From Streptomyces spiroverticillatus (GTDB lineage: Bacteria > Actinomycetota > Actinomycetes > Streptomycetales > Streptomycetaceae): a stretch of DNA of 64,000 nucleotides. The stretch is taken from NCBI GenBank assembly GCA_014650415.1, contig BMUX01000005.1:124001-188000 (forward strand), given 5' to 3'. How positions within the stretch are numbered: the stretch's first letter is position 1; every line of letters starts with the position of its first letter. The notes beneath the pieces are model-generated. The model did no database searches, was not told the origin of the DNA, and saw only the letters and a program-made list of their open reading frames with translations. Of this stretch, positions 57,875-64,000 are shown piece after piece. The translations under genes and the position numbers were made by a program.

Positions 57875-58768
57875 TTACGAGTGCAGTGCGCGGGGCTCTG
57901 CCGTGTAGAGGGGAGTGGTGGGCCCGAAGAAGGCGGTCATCTGTCCGTTGCCGGTGAGCGTGCGCTTCACGGTGACGGAGTAGGTGAACACGCTCTTCTC
58001 CTTGCTCCGCAGGGGCCCGGACCACCTGAGGCTCTTCCCGGGGGTGAAGACGAAGGTGCCCGGAGGGCCGGAGACGTTGCGGACGTCCTGGTTGTAGTCG
58101 GCGTCGTCGAGCACGTCCGTCAGGTCGACGAGGGCCGAGATTCCCTGCCCCCGGGTGAAGTCCACCCCGCCCGCGTTCTCCACGGTGATGGTCACGTCCA
58201 GGCGCTGACCGGGCCGCGGGTTGTCCGTGCGACCGCCGAGCATTGCCAGGTGGATGGCAGACAGGCGCACCTCGGCCGAGCACTCCGGCGCGGTCCCGGT
58301 GGGGCAGCTGGTGCCGTTCGCCTGGACGCTGTTGCGCAGGGAGTAGTCGGCGCCCCGGCGGGCCACCCTCACCTTGTAGGTGAGGCGCAGCTGGGTACCG
58401 GCCCGGAGTGCGCCCCGCCAGGTGAGGGTGCGGGCGGCCCGGTCGAACTCCGGTGCCGCGGCGGGCCGGCCGTCTATGGTGGCGGTCAGCGTGTCCGCGA
58501 GCAGGGTGCTTTCGTCGACGACTCCGGTGAGGTCGTCCTTCAGGACGAAGTCGGGCCGGTCGGTGTCACCGTAGTTGCGGGCGTCCGTCGTGAAGGTGAC
58601 GGTGTCCTGGCCCACCGCCGTGCGCAGATCGGTCGTGGTGCGCACTTACACCGGCGAGTTCGGGTCGGCGGCGGCCGTGCCCGGTGCCTGGGCGAGCGAG
58701 CCCAGCACGGCGAGACCGCACAGGGCGACGGGGAGCCTGCTGCGGGAAAGTACGCGGGGGGATGACAA
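57875..58768 (-). pseudogene. Secreted DUF11-like protein interrupted by an in-frame TAA
   Basis: A TTG at 58768 with a strong AGGAGG site upstream starts a signal peptide (LPVALCGLAVLGSLAQAPGT, AAADPNSPV). Then TAA (58648-58646) stops the frame at codon 41. The same frame continues directly with VRTTTDLRTAVGQDTVTFTT and about 250 more residues of secreted beta-rich domains (LRLTYKVRVARRG, LDVTITVENAGGVDFTRG, VFTYSVTVKRTLTGNG) to a stop at 57875-57877. A TAC to TAA change explains it. The downstream part starts with a GTG (58645) but has no signal peptide. If the TAA is real, the secreted product is lost. Confidence 0.75.
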
Positions 58769-58980
58769 GGGTCCTCCTGAGGAACCGAAGACGATCGACC
58801 GGATCCGGCCAGCAGGGATCTTGGAACAATCGTTCGCAAAATAGGGCAAAAGTTGCAACAGCCCACTCCAACGCCCGTCGACACCACCCGTTCGGTCCGC
58901 CTCCGGCGTCCGGGGCCCGAAGTGGACTAGAAACTTGCCCCACAAATAGTGACTTTCGGGACGATGCGGACGGTGTGACA

Positions 58981-60051
58981 GTGCGGCACAACGCGGCGGA
59001 CAACGGCAGAGGGCCCGGGCGGCGCACGGTCCTGGGACTGGGTGCGGCCGCGCTCACCGCGCTGCCGGGGGCGGTGGCGCGGGCGGCGGAGGACAACGTA
59101 TCGACGCGTCGGCCGCCGCTGGACGTGACCGCCGAGAACGCCCTGCCCGGTGCGGCGGACTGGCGGATCTCCCGGACCGGGCCCGCCCGGGCGGTGGAGG
59201 GGTACGCCGAGCGGGTCAGCGTGCTGGCCGGGGAGCCGCTGGGGCTGCGGGTGTCGACGAGCTCGGCGGCGTACACCGTGTCGGCGTACCGGATGGGCTG
59301 GTACGGAGGGCGGCGGGCCCGTCTCGTCGGGCCACGACGAATACTGGAGCCCGGAGCAGCGCCTGCACATCACCCGCGCCCGCGACGCCGGGACCAACCT
59401 CGCCGTGCTCGGGGCGAATTGCTGCTACCGGCGGATCCGTTTCGAGAAGTCGCCGATCGGCCCGGACCGTATCGCGGTCTGCTACAAGGACGACTACGCG
59501 CAGGACCCCGGCTTCCGGCGGGGCCTTCCGGCGACGAACGACTTCCGCCGTCTCCCCGACCCCGACCCGGAGAGCGCCGCGCCCTGCTCGGGGTGATCTA
59601 CGCGGGCTATCCGGTGGACGCCCCGGACGTGGTGACCCACCCGGACCACTGGCTGCTCGAAGGAACCGGGGCGCGGGCGGGGGACACGTTCCCGCACCTC
59701 GTCGGGGTCGAGTTCGACCGCGTCAACCTGCGGCACCCGACCCCGAGGCCACTGGAAATCCTGTCCCGCTCGCCCGTGGTGTGCAAGGGCCGCCCCTCGT
59801 ACGCGGACACCGCCTACGCGACGCTGCCCGGCGGGGCGGCCGTCTTCGCGACCGGCACGATGCGCTGGGTCGAGGCCCTGGACGCCGACAAACACGCCGC
59901 GCACCAACTGGACGCCCGCGCCGCCCACTTCACGCGCACGGTCACCGCCAACGTCCTGCGCGCGTTCGCGCAGGGCCCGGCGGGACTGACCCGTCCCGCC
60001 GAGGACAACGTGGCCGATCCCCTCACGGACCCTCCCCGCCTCCCTGTTTGA
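58981..60051 (+). pseudogene. N,N-dimethylformamidase beta-subunit-like secreted protein, decayed
   Basis: Frame one gives a Tat signal (GRRTVLGLGAAALTALPG) and an N-terminal domain to YRMGWYGGRRARLV (about 59327). The following family sequence lies in frame two: GHDEYWSPEQRLHITRARDA, LGANCCYRRIRFEKSP, CYKDDYAQDP, DFRRLPDPDPESA; it ends at 59596. After about 59585 it returns to frame one with LLGVIYAGYPVDAPDVVTHP, TFPHLVGVEFDRVNLRHP to a stop at 60049-60051. In intact homologs about 190 residues come before HDEYWS (family knowledge). So there is one large deletion and one small insertion, both shifting the frame. Confidence 0.78.
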
Positions 60052-60159
60052 CGCTGCGTGGTCGGTTCGTCGCACGGCGCGGTCGGGAATGTTGGATGAT
60101 GTCCCTCAGCGGTATCCCCCGGTGGTACCGGTCAAGAAGCACGCAGGGAGGGGCAGTTC

Positions 60160-61716
60160 GTGGCGCAGGCCCATGTGGACAGCGAGCGGGTGGCGGGGCG
60201 GTCGTGGACCGTACGTCTCGACGCCGTGGGGCGTGACGTGGCGGCGGTGAAGGTCGACTGCAGCCGGCCGGCCTGCGCGGCACGGCAGTTGCCCTCGGCC
60301 GCCGAGGGGCGGACCTACGCGGGCGCGCACCTCACCGCCCATCTGCGGGCCGCCGGCGGCCCGCGCCCGGAGGCGGCGTGTGCGTGCCGCGCCGAGGGCT
60401 GCCAGGCGCACGCCGAGACCGGGCGGAACGCCCCGGCCCCGCAGTGCGGCGGGGCGGTGGTGCTGGCCGTGGCCGTGGACCCGATGGGCCGGTGGTGGCG
60501 GGCGTGGGAGTGCTGCGCGCGCTGTGCGGCGGCGCATCCGACGGCGCGGGTGGTGGCGTCGGCGCAGGCCCCCGTCCCCAGCGCCGCCGTGCCTCCGTCC
60601 GTGGGCGGCGTCGGGGCGCCCCTGTTCTCCGCCGCCGGGGCACCGCCCGTGCAGGGCCCCGGCGGCGGGCTGCCTCCGCAGCGTACGAACGGCCCGAAGC
60701 CCCGGCGGCTCCGTCGGCAGGGGAAGGTCGCGCAGCGGCTGGTGCCGCACGACCTGCGGCCGGTGTCGCTGCGGGACGAACTCATCGAGCTGGGCGACGC
60801 GTTCCGCGCCTACCAGAAGTCCGGCGAGCCCGATCTGGCGTCACTGGCCGACCTGCACGAGCGCAAGGCGCAGGCCTTCACCACCTGGGCGGACGCCACC
60901 GGCGACGGAAGCCTGCGGGCGGAGGCGCGGCGCGCCGAGCAGGCCGCCGCGACCATCCGCACCCAGCACGCGCACCGCACCGGCGAAGGCGTCCCGGGCG
61001 GCATCGAGCGCGTCCTGACCAGCCCGAACCACTGGTCGTACGCACGGAAGATCCTCGCCCATGTGCGGGACCACGCCCCGGTGCCGGGCCCGGAGGCCCG
61101 GCTGCTGACGCTCCTGCTGACGCTGCGCGCCGCCCGTACCGGCAGTGGCAACGTCACCGGCCAGGACGTCAACGGCTGGCCGCTGGGCGACGCCGGGCAG
61201 GTCCTCCAGGACCTCGTGGACTCGGGGTGGATCGAAATCCCTTCCACAGTCGAGGACTTGCTGACCTCGGCGCCGGAGAACCCGTCCGCCATCCTCGTGC
61301 CGTCGCTGGTGCCCGGCGAGGGCATGGTCGGCCCGTTCGGCTTCGGCAAGGTGGCGCGGACGAAGCTGTCGGGGTGGGCGCAGAAGGGCGTCGGCGACCG
61401 CAAGCTGCGCAAGAAGAAGACCCCGGCGGCCACCCGCCTCCTCGCGCTCGCCTGCGCGGCGCACAGCAGCGCGGACGGCAGCCTCGGGGGCGACGGCGAT
61501 GGCCTGGAGGCGGCGGAGCTGGCCTCGCTGTGCGCCGTCGAGGAGGGGCAACTCGGTGCATTCGTCGACCAGTTGGTGTCCTTCGACTGGCTCGCGGAGG
61601 CCGAGCTGTCCGAGGGGTGGGTCACCGGCCGTCTGTCGGAGCGGGTGCTGCCCTTCGGGTGTCCGGTGGTGGAGGGGGCCGACGAGGCGGGGGGAGTGAA
61701 CGCGCGAAATACATGA
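60160..61716 (+). CDS. Hypothetical protein with Cys/His-rich N-terminus
   Basis: 518 residues. The first 150 contain cysteine pairs (CSRPACAARQ, CACRAEGCQAH, PQCGGAVVLAV, ECCARCAAAHP), likely zinc sites. A Pro/Gly-rich spacer (about 150-185) leads to a basic and then helical part (about 186-300), and a C-terminal winged-helix-like region (about 300-510: LLTLLLTLRAARTGSGNVTG, VLQDLVDSGWIEIPS, ELASLCAVEEGQLGAFVDQL). I recognise it only as a conserved Streptomyces hypothetical protein. GTG 60160 has GGGAGG eight bases upstream. Nucleic-acid binding is plausible, not shown. Confidence 0.7.
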   Translation: MAQAHVDSERVAGRSWTVRLDAVGRDVAAVKVDCSRPACAARQLPSAAEGRTYAGAHLTAHLRAAGGPRPEAACACRAEGCQAHAETGRNAPAPQCGGAVVLAVAVDPMGRWWRAWECCARCAAAHPTARVVASAQAPVPSAAVPPSVGGVGAPLFSAAGAPPVQGPGGGLPPQRTNGPKPRRLRRQGKVAQRLVPHDLRPVSLRDELIELGDAFRAYQKSGEPDLASLADLHERKAQAFTTWADATGDGSLRAEARRAEQAAATIRTQHAHRTGEGVPGGIERVLTSPNHWSYARKILAHVRDHAPVPGPEARLLTLLLTLRAARTGSGNVTGQDVNGWPLGDAGQVLQDLVDSGWIEIPSTVEDLLTSAPENPSAILVPSLVPGEGMVGPFGFGKVARTKLSGWAQKGVGDRKLRKKKTPAATRLLALACAAHSSADGSLGGDGDGLEAAELASLCAVEEGQLGAFVDQLVSFDWLAEAELSEGWVTGRLSERVLPFGCPVVEGADEAGGVNARNT

Positions 61717-61826
61717 CCAAGGGTGTCGTACTTGGCTTGAGAGGGTCATGACCACGACGTCGACGGACGTACGTACTCCCTTGATCACAGGACGTCCGCA
61801 CGGGCGTTCACATGAACGGAGCCGTC

Positions 61827-62228
61827 ATGGCAATCGAACGCACCGCAGTCAACCCGGTCGACTGGTCCCTCCCGCTGGGCTTCAACCAGGGCGAACTCGT
61901 CTCGGGCCAGACCCGCACCCTGTACGTCTCCGGGCAGACCTCGATGGACGCCGACGGCAAGCCCCAGCACGAGGACGACATCGCGGCGCAGCTGGCGCTG
62001 AGCGTCGACAACCTGGAGGCCGTGCTCGCCGGGGCGGGCATGACCCTCGCCAACCTGGTCCGGCTCAACGTCTACACGACCGACATCGACGCACTCTTCC
62101 CGCACTACGGCGCCCTGGCGGGACGGCTGGGCGCGGCGCGGGTCGCGCCGACGACCACGATGCTCGAAGTGCGGCGGCTGGCGATCCCCGGCCAGTTGGT
62201 CGAGCTGGAGGGAACGGCCGTCGCGTAG
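61827..62228 (+). CDS. RidA family protein
   Basis: 133-residue Rid/YjgF/YER057c/UK114 protein, which hydrolyses reactive enamines/imines from PLP enzymes in characterised members. The family pattern is NPVDWSLPLGFNQGELV, LYVSGQTSMDADGKPQHEDD, AGMTLANLVRLNVYTTD, and PTTTMLEVRRLAIPGQLVEL. The catalytic Arg of RidA (in family NVRxxYxxxF) aligns with RLNVYTTDIDALFPHY where Arg stands at a different place, so activity is uncertain. ATG 61827 has GGA six bases upstream and is preferred to ATG 61812. Confidence 0.88.
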   Translation: MAIERTAVNPVDWSLPLGFNQGELVSGQTRTLYVSGQTSMDADGKPQHEDDIAAQLALSVDNLEAVLAGAGMTLANLVRLNVYTTDIDALFPHYGALAGRLGAARVAPTTTMLEVRRLAIPGQLVELEGTAVA

Positions 62229-62377
62229 GGCCTTTCGTCCCGTCACGAAGGGCCTTCCGGCCCCGGGTTGTCTCCGAAAGTCCCGGATTTGTCCGCGCTC
62301 CGTAACGGACGGATCCCTTTGCCGCTGTTCCTCGTCCTGCCATGTGATCGGGGAACAGCGCACCAAAGGGGCGGGAC

Positions 62378-63166
62378 ATGGGACGGCACGAGAGCACACG
62401 GGGCTGGTACGGAAAGGTCGTCGGGGCGGCGCTCGGCGTGGCCCTGCTCGCGGGCGGCGCCTCGGTGTGGACGGCCCAGGCAGGCACCGAGGCGCAGGCC
62501 GACACCGGGACACCGGCCGGGAACAAGGCACCGGCTGCGGCCCCCCGTACCCCCGTGAAGCCCGTCGACGCGAGCATCGCGCACGCGTCCGACGCCGGGG
62601 CGCGCGGCCTCAACCTCACCATCGACGACGGCCCGGACCCCCGGTGGACCCCGCAGGTGCTGGAGCTGCTGCGCAAGCACAAGGTGAAGGCCACGTTCTG
62701 CATGGTGGGGCCGCAGGCGCGGGCGTACCCGGACCTCGTGAAGAAGGTCGTCGCGGACGGGCACCGGCTGTGCGACCACTCGGTGTCCCACGACACCGCC
62801 ATGGACAAGAAGTCCGAGGCCTACCAGAAGCAGCAGATCCTCGACGCGGAACGCATGATCACCGAGGCGTCCGGGGGCGTGCACCCGATGTACTACCGGG
62901 CGCCGGGCGGCGCGTTCACTCCGTACAGCCGCAAGCTGGCGGCGGACCGGGGCATGCGGCCGCTGGGCTGGAACGTGGACAGCAAGGACTTCGAGCGTCC
63001 GGGCGCGAGCACGATGGTCAACACCGTCGAGCGCGAGCTGCGCAACGGCCCGACGATCCTCTTCCACGACGCGGGCGGCGACCGCGACCAGACCGTGGAG
63101 GCCCTGCGCCGCCTCCTGCCCCGACTCCTCTCGCAGGGCTACTCGTTCGGCTTCCCGATCCGATGA
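62378..63166 (+). CDS. Secreted polysaccharide deacetylase (NodB domain)
   Basis: 262 residues. A signal peptide/anchor (VVGAALGVALLAGGASVW, about 13-30) is followed by the NodB deacetylase domain: LNLTIDDGPDPRWTPQV (metal Asp, about 82-98), CDHSVSHDTAMDKKS (metal His pair, about 130-144), YYRAPGGAFTPYS (about 171-183), GWNVDSKDF and LFHDAGGDRDQT (about 228-239). It would remove acetyl groups from peptidoglycan or chitin-like polymers outside the membrane. ATG 62378, ribosome site GGGGCGGGAC. It stands alone. Confidence 0.93.
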   Translation: MGRHESTRGWYGKVVGAALGVALLAGGASVWTAQAGTEAQADTGTPAGNKAPAAAPRTPVKPVDASIAHASDAGARGLNLTIDDGPDPRWTPQVLELLRKHKVKATFCMVGPQARAYPDLVKKVVADGHRLCDHSVSHDTAMDKKSEAYQKQQILDAERMITEASGGVHPMYYRAPGGAFTPYSRKLAADRGMRPLGWNVDSKDFERPGASTMVNTVERELRNGPTILFHDAGGDRDQTVEALRRLLPRLLSQGYSFGFPIR

Positions 63167-63169
63167 GGC

Positions 63170-63197
63170 TTCGTACGGAGAGATTCGTACGGAGAGA
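63170..63197. repeat. 14-bp tandem direct repeat
   Basis: ttcgtacggagaga twice without spacer, between the deacetylase stop and the acetyltransferase start (63211). Possibly the promoter or leader of the latter. Confidence 0.55.
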
Positions 63198-63210
63198 TAG
63201 GTTGCCCGGC

Positions 63211-63795
63211 ATGACCAACACCGCACCGGGCGACTGGCCCCCCGCCCCCATACGCACCGCCCGCCTGGTCCTCCGCGCGTCCGAGGCCCGGGACCGTCCC
63301 GCCTTCGTCGACCTGTTCTCCTCCCCCGAGGTGAATGCGTACGTCGGGGGCCCGCAGCCGCGCGAGAAGCTCGAGGAGACGATGCCCGAGGTGCCGGGGC
63401 AGCGCGCGGGGAGCTTCGTGGTGGAGTGCGACGGCGAGATGATCGGCCAGATCCTGCTCGGCTGCGAGCCGGGGCAGATCGAACGGGCCGCCGGGCGGGC
63501 CGAACTCGGCTATCTGTTCCTGCCGAAGGCGTGGGGACAGGGGTACGCCGCCGAGGCGTGCGGGGCGGCACTCGGCTGGTTCGACGCCACGCGTCCCGGC
63601 GAGCCGGTGGTTCTGGCCACGCAGAGCGCCAACGTCTCCTCGATGCGGCTCGCGAAGAAGCTGGGATTCACCGAGGTGGCGCGGTACGAGTCGTGGGGTG
63701 CCGAGCAGTGGTTCGGGGAGCGGACTCCCGTGTCATCAGGCCAAGTTCGGGCACGCCGTGGAGGTCTAACCCCACCGGGGTTAGCGTGGGGTTAG
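63211..63795 (+). CDS. GNAT family N-acetyltransferase, 3' end in a palindrome
   Basis: 194-residue RimJ/RimL-like acetyltransferase: IRTARLVLRASEARDRPAFV at the start, ELGYLFLPKAWGQGYAAEAC (motif A, about 93-112), and ATQSANVSSMRLAKKLGFTE (about 136-155). The last 25 residues (RTPVSSGQVRARRGGLTPPG, LAWG) are not family-like and are encoded over the 38-bp palindrome of the next gene. Codon 191 is TTA, and the TAG stop lies in the palindrome. The start is ATG 63211. Substrate unknown. Confidence 0.87.
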   Translation: MTNTAPGDWPPAPIRTARLVLRASEARDRPAFVDLFSSPEVNAYVGGPQPREKLEETMPEVPGQRAGSFVVECDGEMIGQILLGCEPGQIERAAGRAELGYLFLPKAWGQGYAAEACGAALGWFDATRPGEPVVLATQSANVSSMRLAKKLGFTEVARYESWGAEQWFGERTPVSSGQVRARRGGLTPPGLAWG

Positions 63796-63799
63796 ACCT
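63762..63799. promoter_or_regulatory. 38-bp palindrome before the ribbon-helix-helix gene
   Basis: AGGTCTAACCCCAC / GTGGGGTTAGACCT, 14-bp perfect arms around cggggttagc, so three CTAACCCC/GGGGTTAG half-sites are spaced closely. It overlaps the end of the acetyltransferase and lies 41 bases before ATG 63840, so it is a likely operator of that gene. Confidence 0.75.
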
Positions 63800-63839
63800 C
63801 GTCCCGATGGGGGCGGGGCCTCCCCACGGAGGTGTGTCC

Positions 63840-64000
63840 ATGCCGAAGATCAACGTCTATCTGCCCGACGACCTCGCGGAAGCCGTCAAGGAATCCGGCG
63901 TCCCCGTCTCCGCCGTCTGCCAGCGCGCTCTGGAGCACGCCGTGCGCAGGGTCATAGCCATCCGCGAGGCCGTCCTCGGCGACCTCGACGGCGAACCCAC
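63840..64000 (+). CDS. Ribbon-helix-helix protein, probable Clp-N domain regulator (3' end outside window)
   Basis: Only 53 codons are visible. ATG 63840 has GGAGG seven bases upstream. PKINVYLPDDLAEAVKESGV then PVSAVCQRALEHAVRRV is a ribbon-helix-helix/CopG-type DNA-binding N-terminus. In Streptomyces I recall this same start in proteins that continue with a Clp N-terminal domain. The palindrome upstream is a likely autoregulatory site. The rest is outside the window, so the C-terminal domain is inferred. Confidence 0.72.
   Translation, partial: MPKINVYLPDDLAEAVKESGVPVSAVCQRALEHAVRRVIAIREAVLGDLDGEP

Overview
The window is high-GC (about 72 percent) actinobacterial chromosome and almost certainly Streptomyces. 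The support is GTG/TTG starts behind GGAGG-type ribosome sites, rare in-frame TTA codons, Tat signals, F420-type PPOX and mycofactocin-type SDR enzymes, an ECF42/DGPF pair and several Streptomyces-type families of unknown function. It looks like accessory or arm-proximal chromosome. It holds mostly short unrelated operons, many regulators and transporters, and an unusual number of decayed genes. I see no rRNA, tRNA, CRISPR array, insertion sequence or phage.

Layout. 1-7.6 kb: two tandem DHA2 drug-exporter paralogs, a CoA-transferase remnant, a Tat-exported M20 peptidase, a chimeric xanthine-dehydrogenase remnant and a secreted alkaline phosphatase behind a likely PHO box. 7.8-13 kb: LapA-like protein, glutamate decarboxylase, and a beta-glucoside PTS system (bglF-bglG) whose leader has an antiterminator target (RAT) overlapping a terminator. 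13-20.7 kb: FBP-family gene and TetR regulator around a palindrome, aldo/keto reductase, epimerase with a 27-bp tandem repeat across its stop codon, LysR, DUF998 protein and a NarL-type two-component system. 21-28.5 kb: decayed membrane gene, a transaldolase fused to a helical domain, GAPDH, GlxA-type regulator, a dispersed intergenic repeat, a TTA-containing acetyltransferase and an RraA-like protein. 28.6-38.7 kb: acyl-CoA ligase, OsmC, enoyl-CoA hydratase and dienoyl-CoA-reductase-like SDR; a secreted protein; the DGPF-ECF42 pair behind a matching promoter; an amine/amino-acid oxidase and an isolated HflX N-domain. 38.8-44.7 kb: small proteins, a PPOX enzyme with a MerR/SoxR-type promoter, a serine hydrolase, an amidohydrolase and a mycofactocin-type SDR.

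44.8-47.0 kb is the most interesting locus. A 56-residue peptide ends in three GCIS repeats (KDGCIS, KSGCIS, KSGCIS). It is followed by a strong hairpin, then a PaaK/LuxE-type adenylating enzyme translationally coupled to a GRDP-like protein. It looks like a ribosomally made, post-translationally modified peptide (RiPP) operon of a kind I do not recognise.

47-64 kb: DUF4190 protein, streptomycin-6-kinase-like APH, a third DHA2 exporter, a second copy of the dispersed repeat, an EntS-type MFS with a 30-bp in-frame repeat, CsbD, a HAD remnant, PadR with its operator and two membrane proteins, a TTC38-like protein, two decayed secreted-protein genes, RidA, a polysaccharide deacetylase, an acetyltransferase, and the start of a ribbon-helix-helix gene behind a 38-bp palindrome. 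Six loci are broken by internal deletion, frameshift or nonsense mutation, so this stretch is either under relaxed selection or contains assembly errors. Gene starts were chosen by ribosome-site spacing and are stated where uncertain.
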